A program made the position numbers and the translations under genes. From contig JAEUWY010000001.1 of the NCBI GenBank assembly GCA_022059125.1, positions 3,658,001 through 3,722,000 of the forward strand: a DNA stretch of 64,000 nt, read 5' to 3'. The first letter of the stretch is position 1, and each line of letters opens with the position of its first letter. Positions 11,218-23,980 of this stretch are shown here, in pieces. The notes under the pieces were generated by a model. It was not told the DNA's origin and searched no databases. It saw nothing but the letters and a program-made list of their open reading frames with translations. The stretch comes from Corynespora cassiicola. Lineage: Eukaryota > Ascomycota > Dothideomycetes > Pleosporales > Corynesporascaceae.

Positions 11218-14200
11218 ATGCCCTGGAGACCGCTCCCGCGAATCGCCTTCGCCGTCTGCACCTATCCCTTCCAGCCGTCGTCGCCGGCCGACCTGCCTCT
11301 TGAGATTGGCGACGAGCTGTACATCATCGAGCAGGGCGGCAAGGATGGCGCCTGGTTCCGCGGCTACTTGGTTGCGCCGCCGTCGCTGCTGGCCGGCCTC
11401 ACCAGCGTAAAGGGCCAGACGCTCGAGGCCCGCGTCTTCTCGGGCATCTTCCCCCGCTGCTGCGTCGAAGTGCGCGAGGTGCTGGGCGAGGGCAAGACGG
11501 CGAGCGCTGTTCTTGCCACTGGTGCTGCTGGAGAGAATGGCGAGCCTGGCACAAACGGCGTCATCACGCCCACCGAGAGCACCAGCGCTGCCTCGCCCCC
11601 GGCCAAGGGCACGTCGACGTCCCTCTCGCACCACTCCAAGAGGGGCTCCCGCTCCGACACCGTGTCTGCCCTGCCCTCGTCGGCCTCGCGTCCCCTCTCA
11701 CGCCGCCGCTCCACCAAGCGCCGCACCGCCAGCCAGAACTCGCAGTGGACCGCCCGCTCCGATCACCTCCAGCAGCTCGCCCTGCCGCTGTCGCCCGTCT
11801 CCGATCCCACCGCACCGCGCCCGCCCGCCCCCGTGCCCATGCTCAAGATTGGCGACGAGACGCCCACGTCGGCCCAGGAGCCATTGGTCGACGAGATTGC
11901 GTCGTGTCTGCGCGAATGGCACTCGACGAAGCTGCACGAGCTGCTGCTCGCCCGCAAGTACAGCGCCCTGGACAAAATGTCGGCCCTCGTGCAGCGGCTG
12001 GATACGGCGCGGCGCCAGCTGCTGCACAAGGTTCTGACGGCACAAGAGCTGGAAAAGGTGCGCGAGACGACCGTCTGGGATCTCGTGACGGGCAACAAGA
12101 TGCTTTGCGGCGACGTGATTGTGCGGAGCCCCTCGCAGCGCGGCCGCATACTGACGGGCGACGACTCGGCCATTGAAATCACAAAACTGCAGTCCATGAT
12201 GAACCTCTTGGACGAGCGGCCCATCCCCCACATTGACGACCATAATTTGCACCATTTGTTTGTAAACCTCAAGCAAGTCCTAGGCGACGTGGTGCAGGGA
12301 TCCGCACAGGTCAGCATGCATCTGTGCCACAAAGCGCCCGGCTCGGCGCCACAACCAATTTCTGAGGCATACTCCTTCGACCTGACGTCGCGGGACGGAG
12401 TCGCCATTTCGCTGACGGGCGAGAAGCTCAAGTCGCTCTTCGTGGACCTGAGCTCGACCGACATTGGAGAGGGGTCGGGCTCGGGTTCCAGCCTGTATCT
12501 CGTCTTTCGATTGCTGACCAACGAGCCGTACCGGTCAGCTTCGAATTCGCGCCAGATGGACCCTCCGCGGGAGAGCACCTCCAGCAATCCTGGGCTGCAA
12601 TCCCAGATTGGGAGCATCAAGGGCGGACGGCGCAGCGTCATGTTTGGTACCAAGCGCAAGGAGTCGAGCCAGATGGACGTGCGACCCGCGAGTGTTGACC
12701 AGGACAGGGCGACGAGCTCGAATGGACGGCCCGAGTCGGCGAATAAGTCGCGGGCCAACTCGAGGGACCAGAAGACGCTGAAGCGCGCGAATGCGTTTGG
12801 CGTGCTCAGAGTCGATGCATTGCTGCGAGCACGGTCCGAGGCCGACCAGGCCATCACCATGTGGTCCATACCAGAAGCCTTGGACGAAGTCTCGGAGGAT
12901 GATGTCGGCTGGGACGACATCCTGAATGAAATCCACCCGAGCACCAGCGGGAGGTATAAGAAGAATACACAGATTAGTCGCTTGACGCTCCACCTCAAGG
13001 CCTTTGTTCACAAGGATGCCGAGAGCTTGGTCGAGACGACGCCCACGCTGCTGCATAATATCAAGCAGACGAAGAAGATTGGGTTCTCTGGTGCACCCAC
13101 AAAACCGCGAAGCGATATTTACCTCACACTGGTTGAGCCATTCCTCCCTAAGAATGCCTTTTTGTCGCATCCAAAGACGGGGACCGTGCCCTTGGCGCAG
13201 ACGTCGTCCATGGGGAATCTGCAGCTAACGATTGAGGTGCGCAAGTCGTCGGGCGAGCGCATCGAAGGGTGCATATTCCCGTCCAGCAACAGCCAGGGTC
13301 ATACCGCGTGGCGGACCACTGCCATAGAGAGAGGCGAAGGGTGGAATTTGACTGTCCGGCTGGCCATCAACCCAGAGGATGTCCCAGGCTCGCACATTGT
13401 GATGAGCGTTGCAGATGCCCCCGGATTCCCGTTCGCATTGTGCTGGATGCCGCTCTGGAATCAGGACGCCTTCATCCGGGATGGCGACCACTCGCTGGCT
13501 CTCTACCGCTACGATGAGTACACGTCGAGTATGATTGCCGGCAAAGGCGCGTACTTGGGCCTGCCGTGGAATGCACGGAGAAAGGACGAGCAAGTCATGG
13601 GCCCAATGGCGTCTCTGCATCTCAGGACATTCCTCTGCAGCACAAAATACTCCCAGGACCCCAGCCTTCTCGGACTGCTCAAGTGGAAGGAGCAGCCAGC
13701 TGGCGAGCTGGTGGGGCTCCTGCGTAAATTTCCCTTTGTCCCCGAGATTGAGATTGTCAAGCTGCTCAACGAGGTTTTTGACGCGCTGTTCGAGATTCTT
13801 GTCGAGTATGCGGGGAGTGACGAGTATGAAGACCTGGTGTTCAACGCGCTGGTCATTGTGCTTGGCATCGTGCACGACAGGCGCTTCAAGCTGGGTCCGC
13901 TGGTCGACCGGTATGCGGAGACCAAGTTCAACTACCCCTTCGCTACGTCGTGTCTCGTACGGAGTTATACGCGGCTGCTTGCGAACCCAGTGGACCCTAA
14001 CTGCTCACGACGACTGCGAGCCACCTTCAAGGTTGGGCGACATATCCTCAAGTTCATCATGAATGCCCGGCAGCAGCAAAAGGAAAAGGAGGCGGGCATT
14101 GGCATCACAAGCCGGCAGCCTACCTTCACCAAGGACTTGAACACCATTTTCAAGTCGCTAGAGTCGCTGATGACGAACCCTTCTCCAGTGCTGATAGGAA

Positions 14201-17200
14201 CTAAGACAATTCTTGTGCAGAATTTCCACACTTGGTTGCCGGAGCTCTCGCCGTCCATGTCCTCGATGGATATCCTCAAGCTGACGTCGAGCTTTATCAA
14301 GTCGTGTGCCGGAGCACAGGGCAAGCTCATCTTGTACAAGCTGCTGCTCATCCACCACCTGTCCGACTTGGAAATCTTCAAGGCACCGGATACACGACGA
14401 TCGCTTCTCACTAGCACCGTCAAGTGGCTTGCACCGCACTGGGGCAAGATTGACAATGTTACAGATCAGTGGAAGGACCAGGTGCGGCTCTGCTGTTCGG
14501 TCGTTGCATTGCAGGTTGAGGAGCTGGGACAGGAAGCAAGCGATTATTTCCCTAAGCTCGTGGACTCGTACCGTGCGATCCAGTCGCATCCCAGACCGAC
14601 GAAGAAGAACCTTTCTCTCCTATTCCCCACCTCCTATCCATTCCCTACCCGGCCCACGACTACCGCGGCCACATTTGACGAAGCGCTCGTCGAGATCTCG
14701 GCGGTGCTCGCGGCCATGTCAAGCTTGCCCACCCTCATCCACCTGGACTGGCCCAAGGACGACATTGCAGAGTTTTTGTTTTCGTCGCTGCAGGTTTACA
14801 TGTCCATCTTGGACTGCGAGGCCTTCCCCAACACGTGGTTGAGCGTGCACATTTATCATCACAAGGCTACCATCCGGACGTTGGAGAAGATCTCTGGCAT
14901 CTTGATGGACTCCTTCCTCCCGCATCCTGACGAGGCCGATCTCTTCAATACCGAGCTTTGGCGCGCATTCTTTGATACCCTGCTCAAGCTTGTTGGCAGC
15001 GATGCGCTCGCGCTCGAGACCTTTCCCGAGCAGAAGCGCCGTGCGGTGTGGAAGATTGCTGGTGATGTTCGCGAGACTGGTGCGGATCTGCTCCAGCGGA
15101 GTTGGGAGGCCATTGGCTGGGAGACGAGCGCTGAAGACAAGAAGCTGTATGGTCTCGAGAAGATGGGCGGCTTCCAGGTGCAGTATGTCCCTGGCCTGGT
15201 GGCGCCTATTGTCGAGCTGTGCCTCAGCGTGCACGAAGGCCTCAGGAGCGTGGCGATCGAGGTGCTGCAGACTATGATTGTCAGCGAATGGACGCTGAGC
15301 GAAGACATGTCGCTCATCCAGGCTGAGATGATTGACTGCCTGGATCGGTTGTTCAAGTCGAAGCATCTCACCGAGGTTGTCCTGCAGAAGCATTTCATTC
15401 AGGAGCTGTTCGACTTGTTCGAGCCTATCAATTGCGAACCGGATGAGGCGCTACTTGCCGCTGTCAGGAATCTCATCACCATCATCGACGAGTTGCTCGA
15501 TTTGCTTGTCGCCGTGCACAGCACCGAGGCTACCGGCGAGGTCTTCCACATCATGGACACGCTCCACCTCATGGAGTTCCTAAAGGACATGCAAAAGGAG
15601 GACATCTATATCCGGTATGTACACCAGCTGGTCGATCTCCAGGCGGATGCGCAAAACTTCACCGAGGCGGGTCTGGCTCTCCGTCTACACGCAGAGTTGT
15701 ACGAGTGGGATCCAGCGACCATTGTCGATCCCCTTGTCGACCCCAACTTCCCCGAACAGCCATCGTTTGAGCGCAAAGAGCAGCTGTACTTCCAGATGAT
15801 CGACTACTACGAGAACGGTCAGTCGTGGGATAATGCCCTAGGAACGTACATGGAGCTGGCGACGCAGTACGAGCACAATGTGTTTGACTTTGCCAAGCTC
15901 GCCCGGACCCAGCATGCCATGGCGAAGATCTACGAGAGCATTTCCAAGGGCGAGCGACAAAACCTGCGCTACTTCCGTGTCGTCTACAAAGGACTGGGCT
16001 TCCCTGTCGGGCTGCGAGACAAGCATTTCATCTTTGAAGGATCGCCCAATGATCGCCTGGCGACGTTCACGGACCGCATGCAGCAGCAGCATCCTTCTGC
16101 TCAGATCCTCACCCCTGGTATGGAGATGGACGTGGAGGGCCAATACTTGCAGATCTATCCTGTGAGCCCGCAAAAGGATCTCATGCACCCCATCTACCAG
16201 CGCGCCAAGGTGGGTCAGTCGATCAGGGACTACTATCTCCTTTCTCGGCCGTCGCACTTCACCACTGCGTCTCGTCGGATCAACACTGGCGACAACTCCA
16301 AGGAGGTTACGGTCGAGAAGACGGTGTATACCACTGCCGAGACTTTCCCAACCATTCTGCGCCGGAGCGAGATTGTTGCCGTGGGAAATGTCACGCTCAC
16401 GCCGCTTCAGACTGCCATTGAGCGGACGTGTCGCAAGACGGCTGAGCTCACTGCTCTTGAGAAGAGGATCACCGAGGGAGAAGAGTCAGCCCTGGGAACC
16501 CTTACGCAGGAGCTGATGTTGGCTGTTGATACGAACTCGGAGACTAGCGTGTCTCACTACCACGACTTGCTACCAAACCAGCGGCATTCGACTCTATCTC
16601 AAGAAGAGATGGAGGCAGGTCGTGAACCTAACCTGCTTGAAAATGCGCTCAAGGTTGCTTTGATCGACTATGTCTTGGTCATCAGGCGCTGCTTGGCTTT
16701 GTATACCCGGCCTGCTCAGCAGGCCACCAAGGCAGACCTGACGCAGCGTATGCACTCCAGAACCCCTTTACCCGCCCCATCCGCTAACATATGATCAGGA
16801 TTCGACGTTGCTTACTCCCAGGAGTTGTCGCAGCTGATGCCAGTCAACCACTTCCAGCCCGTGCGATCGCCGACTGCGTCCTGGCTCGTAGCCGCACAGC
16901 AATCCCGAGTCGCGAGCCCCACCTCCCCGCCGAACGCGCAAGTCAATGGTACAAGAGTGATGTCGCCGCCGCCAGATGGTCGACCAGTGCGCCAGGATAA
17001 GAAACGTCTTAGTCTTGCGTTTTTCACAAAGGGCGGGCTGAATGGTGACACGCACTCGGTCAAGTCAGGTAAAGAAAGCGGCAAAGATGCCAGCACCAAG
17101 GAAGCTTCGGCCAGCAAGGAAGCCTCGATCAAGCAGTCTCAAAAGCAGCAGCAACAACTCACCCACGACGAACTCCTCGACGCAGCCTCCATTTCCACAT

Positions 17201-17631
17201 CGACGCGCTCTCGCAGCAAAGACCCACCTTCATCCACGTCAAACTCGAATTCGCACACCAAGAACCGCCTCTCGCTCTCGTTCCTCGCGCCCCAGACGTC
17301 GCCCACGCCAGAGGCCCTGCCCTCGTTCCCCGGCGCGGCGATTGCAGCGCAGCAGCAGAGCAGCAGTGGCGCCAGCCAGCGGAGCCTCTCGCTGCAGCAC
17401 AGCCGCGGGCAGAGCGTGGGGGGTGAGAACAGACCTGTCACGAGCAAGAGCGGGAAGAGTGCGCGCAGCGGGAGTGTGAGCGAGAAGGGAACTGCCGAAC
17501 ACCACCATCGCGGAGGCATGGCGGGGGTGAGGAAGAGGTTGAGTTTGCTGAGCTTGGGGAAGATGGGGGGGAGTAAGGGGAGTTTGAGGAGTGGGGGTGG
17601 AGGGAAGGGGATGGGGATGGTGGAGGAGTAG
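11218..17631 (+). CDS. DCK1: DOCK-family guanine nucleotide exchange factor
   Basis: Homologue of Dock180/Dck1, an exchange factor acting with an ELMO partner on Rac/Rho GTPases in polarity, endocytosis or mitophagy signalling. Exon 1 is 11218-16747; a 51-bp intron (16748-16798, GTATGC...CAG) joins TQR to FDVAYSQEL; exon 2 is 16799-17631. The spliced product is 2120 residues. Domains by eye: N-terminal SH3 (about 7-85, FAVCTYPFQP ... GIFPRCCVEV), a Ser/Arg/Pro-rich linker, DHR-1/C2-like domain starting near residue 630 (SDIYLTLVEPFLPK, ending about YLGLPW at 790), helical middle, DHR-2 catalytic domain about 1460-1840 (YVHQLVDLQADAQNFTEAG, DNALGTYMEL, YFRVVYKGLGFP, LLENALKVALIDYVLV). The last 260 residues are a Ser/Gly/Lys-rich low-complexity tail. 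Unspliced, the frame would end at 16794, soon after DHR-2. Start chosen because the SH3 domain begins directly after it. Confidence 0.93.
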
Positions 17632-17954
17632 GGGGGTTGATGTTTTTCTGGGAGGAGGGGAGGAAGAGGATGGTTTGGGCGAGACCCGAGACCACAAACA
17701 CAAAAAACTTTTCATTCGAATTTGCGAAGGGGGCATTACCGGGCTGGAAAGCACGGGGCCCCCTCGTGACTAATGCTTCTCAATGTAGGATGTTTTAGTT
17801 CTCTGTCTTCTTGTACTTGCGGGGTCTGTCTGTCTGTCTGTCTTGTTTTTGTTTTGTCAGAGGGCTTTTCTTGTTTACTATTACCCCTTGGCTTTTTTTG
17901 CTGTCTATCTGTCTATATGGCTGGCTGGTTTCCTTGGGCTGCTATGGGGGGTTG

Positions 17955-18045
17955 GTGGGATGGGATGGGATGGGATGGGGCACATGGATGGACTGATGGA
18001 TTGGACGGAATGGATGGAATGGAATGGATTGGATTGGACTGGACA
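17955..18045. repeat. GGGAT/GGAAT-type imperfect simple repeat
   Basis: Degenerate pentanucleotide array: GGGAT units, then GGATGGACTGAT-like units, then GGAAT and GGATT units in close succession. Confidence 0.75.
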
Positions 18046-18677
18046 TGCACACCCCTTTCTTTCGCTTTGTCTTATCGAATGCGGAGGACGAGAGAGAATG
18101 GAAGGAAGGAAGGGCGACGATGCCGCGCTCTTTTGAGCCTCTTCTTTGTTTCTGGCTTGTTTTTGTCGGGGCGAGCGAGACTTGTATTATATTTCAGTTT
18201 TTTTCTGGGCGCCCTTGTGTATAGGGGGGGTTTGCCATGGATGCGCGCGCCTTTTTTTTTTTGAAGATGGATGGTTTATACCCTGGTGGATTGCTTGGGA
18301 TATGTGGAGGGAGGAGGGAGGGAGGAAAGGGGTGTATGTATATGTGTATGTATTTTGGATAGGAAATTGATGGTGTGGGTGATAATAGCTTGATGAGCGG
18401 TTTGAGAGGGTGGTGATGTCACAGATTAGGCGAATGAATGAGTATGCTCCCGAGAAGTAACTTTGTAAATTGTAAATACACGTCGTTACTCTGGTGTTGG
18501 GGTGTAGTGATGAGGTGTGAATGGACGTACGGACTTGTGCCAGAGAGACTAGGCTAATGCTATATTCTTCAACAGGTGCGAAGATGATGGGATAATTTTT
18601 CAAGTGAACCGCCCAAAGGCCCAAAATAATGATCCGATGTCGTCGAGAATAAAGACCCATGCGGTGAAGGGTCGCAT

Positions 18678-18683
18678 CACGTG
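18678..18683. promoter_or_regulatory. CACGTG box upstream of RRP12
   Basis: Palindromic E-box core about 120 bp before the RRP12 start. bHLH factors bind this core in fungi; a role here is only inferred. Confidence 0.3.
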
Positions 18684-18803
18684 CCGCTTATCGAGCGATA
18701 GCGCCTCACCGCCCGGCAGAACGCCAACCAACACTTAATTTTTGTGCTCGAACTTTTTGCTCGGCGCGACCTCACCACGTCAACTCTCGTCGATCCGCCC
18801 GCC

Positions 18804-21800
18804 ATGTCGCTCGAAGAGAGATTGACCAAGATCCGGGACCAGCCGAAGCTGCAGAACCAGCAGCAGGTAATTGCCTCTTTCCTACATGCATTGCTTTTTT
18901 CTTGCGCAGCAGCAGCTAACGCCCATGCAGACGGCCGTGGTCCTCTCCGCCATCGAAGCCACGCTCAGCCAGCAAAAGTCGGAATTCACCCCCACGGCCT
19001 ACTTCGCCGCGCTCCTCGCGCTCCTCGGCCGCCAAATCTCCCCCCAGGGCATCGCCAGCAAGGAGACCGCCACCGCCGTAATCTACCTCCTCGACCTCGT
19101 CACCCCCCACGTCCCCGCCCCGCTGCTGCGCTCCAAGTTCACCGAGATCCTGACCAGCCTCGCACCCGCCCTCACGCACTCGGACGCCGAGGCCCCGCTC
19201 ATCCGCTCCTCGATAGGATGCCTCGAGTCGCTGCTCGTGGTGCAGGACGCAAAGGCGTGGGAGCTGCCCCAGGAGCAGGTCAGCCCCCGCCGCGCCGTCG
19301 CGGGCCTCTTGCAGATTGCCGTCGACCCCAGGCCCAAGGTGCGCAAGCGCGCGCAGGAGGCCCTCGCAAAGATGCTGAATAACCCGCCTCCGAGCCCGTC
19401 ACTGGACCATCCTGCCGCCGACATGTGCGCGGAGACGGCGCTGAGGATGCTGAAGAATTTTGCCGAGGCGGCGGGGAGGAAGGGAAAGAAGGGGAACAAG
19501 GGCGCGAACGCGACGGATCCGGAACTCATGCATTCGCTGCACCTGATCAAGACGGTGGCTACGGCTGCCGGGGGTTGGCCCAGCAGGAAGATTGACGTCT
19601 TGTGCGAGTTGCTGCTCAACATCTCGCGGTCCAGCAATGAGTACCTGACCATGGCCGCGTTCGAAATTTTCGAGGTCATCTTCGCGGGCATGGCGGATGA
19701 GATTTCATCGGCGAAGCTGCCGCGCCTGCTCGAGGTTATTTCGGAGTTGCAGCCCTCCAAGAACGACTCTCAGCTCCTGCCGCCGTGGATTGCGGTCATT
19801 TCGCGCGGATACGAGGTTTCGGCCCAGATTGAGCCCGAGGATACGTTTGCGAAGCTGCCTGAGCTGTTCAGCATGGTGGCTACGTTTCTCGAGTCCCCAT
19901 CGCACAACATCCGCATTTCTGCGTCTGAGTGCCTGATCTCGTTCCTCGTCAATATTGTCCCCGACAGCGTTATTTTGGAGCCTTCGATCTACGATGAGAA
20001 GATTTTGGAGAAGATTGCCAAGACGGCACAGGATCTGCTGAGCGTCAAGTTCCAGGCGGCGTGGATGGAGGTCTTCAACATGCTGTCTGCCATGTTCGAG
20101 GCGCTGAGGTGGAGGTCCGATCCTATCCTGAGGCCAGTGCTCAAGGTTGTCGGTGAGCTGAGGAGCAACGAGTCGTTTGCTGGAAAGAAGGAGGCGGATG
20201 CGGTCATTTCTCGCGCCATCACCGCCATGGGTCCCGATGTCGTGTTGGAGATTTTGCCGCTCAATCTTCCCAGGCCACCTCCGGGACAGACCGGTAGGGT
20301 GTGGCTGTTGCCTTTGCTCCGCGATTCCGTGCACAACACCAGGCTCGCACATTTCCGCGCCGAGATGGTGCCGCTCAGTGAGATTCTGTTCCAAAAGGTC
20401 ATTGATCACGGAAAGAAGGACAAGACGATGGAGATCAAGGTCTTTGAGACGGTTGTGCAGCAGATTTGGTCCATCCTGCCGGGCTACTGCGATCTGCCGC
20501 TCGACCTTACCGAGTCGTTTGACCAGAGCTTCGCCGAGATGCTGGCAAACCTGCTCTATGGACAGGCCGACCTGCGAACAGATGTCTGCAGGGCTCTGCA
20601 GAATCTGGTTGACAGCAACAAGGCCATTGTCGAGCTTGATGGCGAGGAAGATCTCGTTGCCCAGGCTCGCGTTTCCAAGGCGGATGCGAAGAAGAACCTC
20701 GAGCATTTGGCGGGATTCGCGGGCAACATGCTTGCAGTCCTCTTCAATGTTTACAGCCAGACTCTCCCGCAGTACAGGGGCACGATTCTCAGGACCATCA
20801 ATGCTTATTTGAGCATTGTGCCTGCTCCGGTGCGTACTTTGCTAAGACTACGGAAATTACCATGCTGATAGTGTCTAGGAACTCATGGAGACTTTTGAGC
20901 GCGTTGCGACCAACCTTGAGGCCTCGCTGCCCAAGGAGGGTTCGCAGACGCAGGCTGACAAGCAAAAGCAGGACAAGTCCCAGAACAAGATGCCGCCGAT
21001 GAGCCACACGCTCATGGATCTCATCATCACCATTTCCCTCTACCTTCCCAGCGACAGCTATCCCGCCCTGTTCAGGATGGCTGCCAACATGATTGACAAG
21101 GACAACGACCCTCAGTTGCAGAAGAAGGCGTACAAGCTCATCCCGCGTCTTGCAGAGTCTGAGATTGGCAAGGAGGCCCTCAAGGCCAGAAATGGCGATC
21201 TCCAGCAGCTGCTCCTTGCTAGTGCGGAGAAGGCCTCGGCTCCCTCTCGCAGGGACAGACTAGCTGCTATTTCGGTCGTTATTGAGTTTTTGCCTGCGTC
21301 CGATTTGCACTTCATTCCTGCCATCCTCTCCGAGGTCGTCATTTCGGCCAAGGAAGTCAACGAGAAGGCGCGTGAGGCTGCGTATGCCCTTTTGGTGGCC
21401 ATGGGCGAGAGGATGGCCCAGGGCGGCACTGTCATCCAGGCCAAGGTTCCCAACATGCCTGCAGATGCCCCATCTGTCGAGGCTTCGCTGGAGGAATACT
21501 TTACCATGGTGTCGGCTGGTCTCGCAGCTTCGACGCCGCACATGATTTCCGCTTCTATTACCGCCGTCACTCGCATTTTGTACGAGTTCCACACGAGGAT
21601 ATCGAACGAGACGATTCAGAATCTCCTTGAGCTCATGGATATCTTCCTTCAGAACCCCAACCGAGAGATTGTGCGCAGCGTCCTCGGCTTCGTCAAGGTC
21701 GAGGTCGTCTCTCTTCCCGAGAGCATGGTCAGGCCGCGTCTCAACACTCTGCTCTCCAACCTGATGGTGTGGAGTCACGAGCACAAGGCTCACTTCAAGG

Positions 21801-22693
21801 CCAAGGTGAAGCACATTGTCGAGCGCATGGTGCGCAAGTTTGGCGTTGAGGAGGTTGAGCGCGCCTGCCCGACCGAGGACCGCAAGCTCATCACCAACAT
21901 CCGCAAGACGCGCGAGCAGCGCAAGAAGAAGAAGCAGGCGCACGAGGAAGGAGACGAGGACGGCGAGGCACCTCGGGAAAAGCCAAAGGGCAAATTCGAA
22001 TCCGAATACGATCAGGCCGTGTACGGATCCGAGAGCGAGGAGGACTCCGACGCCGACTCGGAGGATGAGTTTGTCCGCTCGCAGTCGCGCCAGCGCGCCG
22101 GCAAGGCGGCTCCCGCCAAGGGCGGCCAGACTTATATCGTCGAAGACGACGACGAGCCCCTCGACCTGCTGTCTAAGCGCGCCCTCGGAAACATATCCTC
22201 GACCAAGCCCCTCCGCTCGCGCAAGGTGCCCGCCAAGCTCACAAAGGCGGCCACGAACGAGGACGGCAAGCTCATCCTCGGCGACGACGACGAGGGTGCG
22301 CCCGTCCGCTTCGCCAAGAACAAGAAGGCAAGCGACGACGTGGACATGGACGTCGACGTCAACGACGAGAGCCTCTCCCTCGAGGCGGGCATCAACGCAT
22401 ACGTGGACGCGATCCGCGGCAAGGACGCGGCGCAGAGGGGCCAAAAGGGCAAGCTCAAGTTCAGCAACAAGAAGAGGAAGGGCGAGGATGACATGGATGT
22501 CGATGACGACGGCGAGGAGGCGAAAGAGATGCGCAGGGCGAAGAGTGGGTCTGGCGCGGGCTTCAGGAGTCAGAGGAAGGGGCTCGGCGTGCAGAAGAGA
22601 CCGAATGGTGGGAGTGGAGGCGGCAGGGTGGAGAAGGGGAGGGGTGGGGGGAAGAAGTGGAAGGCGGAGAGGGAGTGGGGAGGTCCTAAGTAA
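18804..22693 (+). CDS. RRP12: ribosomal RNA processing protein 12
   Basis: HEAT-repeat protein of the RRP12 (NUC173) family, needed for export and maturation of pre-40S and pre-60S particles. Exons 18804-18866, 18931-20829 and 20879-22693 give 1258 residues. The tiny first exon encodes MSLEERLTKIRDQPKLQNQQQ; the next starts TAVVLSAIEATLSQQKSEFTPTAYFAALLALL, as in family members. An earlier acceptor at 18909 would be in frame and add seven residues. The body is helical repeats, with the NUC173 core around LPRLLEVISELQPSKN ... RVWLLPLLRDSVHNTRLAHF. From about residue 990 the tail is charged: KKKKQAHEEGDEDGE, acidic SESEEDSDADSEDE, then a basic end rich in Gly, Lys and Arg, typical of a nucleolar protein. 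Yeast Rrp12 is similar in length. Confidence 0.94.
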
Positions 22694-23090
22694 GGGAAGG
22701 GGGTAGAGGCGATTGAGGAGGTGGCGGGTGGGGAGGAAGGGAGGGGAAATGAGACGAGGAAAAATAAAGCGTCATAAGCTTCGGTGTTTTGGGATTTCTA
22801 CATCACTATAGTTTTCTACATCTTTTCATGAGAGTCTGACGAGGGGAATAGATACCATTGTCTTTGTCTTTAGTCTGCTTTTCTTTTCCTGTCGCGTGCG
22901 GTGTTGCTTTGTGCTAGTGAAGTGCCGAGAACGACGTGGTGAATGTTGTAGGAGGTATAAAAAGGGACCGAGAGCGTTTTCGATTTTGTTTTCGTCCTTC
23001 TCTCATTTGTTAACAACATAGCAATACGTTGTTACTCTGCTGCTCCATCTGAGCACTTGAAAAGTTCGCCAGAACCGCTCATCACCCGCC
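22694..23090. other. 3' region of RRP12 and island boundary
   Basis: About 400 bp. G-rich 3' UTR, then a T-rich stretch leading into the accessory island. No gene recognised. Confidence 0.5.
22763..22768 (+). terminator. possible poly(A) signal of RRP12
   Basis: AATAAA 70 bp after the RRP12 stop codon; candidate only. Confidence 0.35.
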
Positions 23091-23312
23091 ATGGAGCCCG
23101 TCGTAGCCTCAATAGCTAAAGAACACAAATATACAACATGAGTCCCTAATGACAACGCAGACGCATATTCCTAGCACCTCATCCGCGCCTCAGACCTTGA
23201 TCGCGCAACGTCGATATTGTTGATCTCGAAATCACACCCAGGCATTGTCCCCGGCAGAAAATTCGAAGATACCTACACTAAGCTCGGCTACAAGGGTTCC
23301 GTCCACCCCTAG
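23091..23312 (+). pseudogene. short ORF broken by two stops
   Basis: One reading frame of 74 codons starts MEPVVASIAKEHKYTT and ends KLGYKGSVHP, with two internal stops: TGA at 23139-23141 and TAG at 23172-23174. Between and after them the frame reads as ordinary protein (VPNDNADAYS, HLIRASDLDRATSILLIS). TGA from CGA and TAG from CAG are both single C-to-T changes, as repeat-induced point mutation produces. I do not recognise the protein. It lies 88 bp before the transposase remnant and may be a domesticated flank or a decayed gene into which the element inserted. Confidence 0.5.
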
Positions 23313-23337
23313 GATCCGCCCACCCCTAGGATCCGCC
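23303..23337. repeat. 17-bp tandem duplication
   Basis: CACCCCTAGGATCCGCC occurs twice in direct succession at the end of the broken short ORF. Confidence 0.85.
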
Positions 23338-23399
23338 CACCCTCAACAAACTTGCCCCTCCGCGTCAACCTCGATCACTTTCAACACCAGCCATCCACA

Positions 23400-23924
23400 A
23401 TGGACGCCAGAGAACTAGCCATACAAAGCGCTATCGCCGATTTCAATGCAGGCCGTTATAACAGCCAGCGAGCGGCTGCTAAGGCGTACGGCCTCCCTCG
23501 ATCGACGCTGCGGGGCCGTATGAAGGGCCAGGTACGCAAGGCCATCAGCAACCAACACCAGCAACGGCTGAGCCCTCAGCAAGAAGAGTTTCTCGTAGAG
23601 TGGATCCTCGAAGAAGAGGCCCGCGGCTACTCTCCCTCACATGCTCGGGCCCGTGAAATGGCCATCCGAATCCTCCGCATGAACGGTGATCAGGCCCCTC
23701 TCGGCAAGCGCTGGGTCCTCCACTTCATCAATCGCAACCCAAGGATAGCCTCGATAGTGGGCAGGAAGCTTGAGGCTCCGAGGGCTGAGGCCGCTACTCC
23801 AGCCCAGGTGCGGACCTTCCTGGAGCTGTTTGAGCGTACAAGACTGAGGCTAAACATCCAGCTTGAAGACTTATACAATATGGATGAAAGTGGGCTAGTT
23901 CTCGGCATCACCTCCCGCTCATAA
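23400..23924 (+). mobile_element. truncated pogo/Fot1-type transposase
   Basis: The 174-codon frame begins MDARELAIQSAIADFNAG and contains the psq-like helix-turn-helix (SQRAAAKAYGLPRSTLRGRM), the CENP-B-type DNA-binding domain (LSPQQEEFLVEWILEEEARGY ... GKRWVLHFINRNP) and the very beginning of the DDE catalytic domain with its first Asp (LYNMDESGLVLGI). It then stops (ITSRS, TAA). Complete Fot1/pogo transposases are about 500-550 residues, so roughly two thirds, including the remaining catalytic acids, is missing. The DNA after the stop does not continue the domain; the ankyrin gene ends only 56 bp further on. No terminal inverted repeats or TA target duplication found. A dead remnant. Confidence 0.85.
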
Positions 23925-23980
23925 CTATCTTCTAGCCCCGCTTCGCCTATTCACCTTATCTTAGCTTAACAAAAATACTT

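Larger units (their letters stand above)
17632..18803. other. intergenic DOCK-RRP12 with simple repeats
   Basis: 3' region of the DOCK gene and promoter of RRP12. It holds TCTG repeats (about 17826-17844), GGGAT repeats (about 17960-17980) and a GGAAT/GGATT-like array at about 17980-18045. A CACGTG box lies at 18678-18683, about 120 bp before the RRP12 ATG. No gene seen. Confidence 0.55.

Noticed and set aside
11763..12998. 411-codon antisense frame inside the DOCK gene
   Set aside because: Mirror of GC-rich coding sequence; the sense strand carries a clear DOCK protein.
16748..16794. Unspliced end of the DOCK protein (QRMHSRTPLPAPSANI)
   Set aside because: The sequence is bounded by GTATGC and CAG and removal gives a continuous frame of 278 more codons, so it is better read as an intron.
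19705..22444. Antisense frames of 333 and 394 codons inside RRP12
   Set aside because: Codon-bias shadows of the sense gene; no features of their own.
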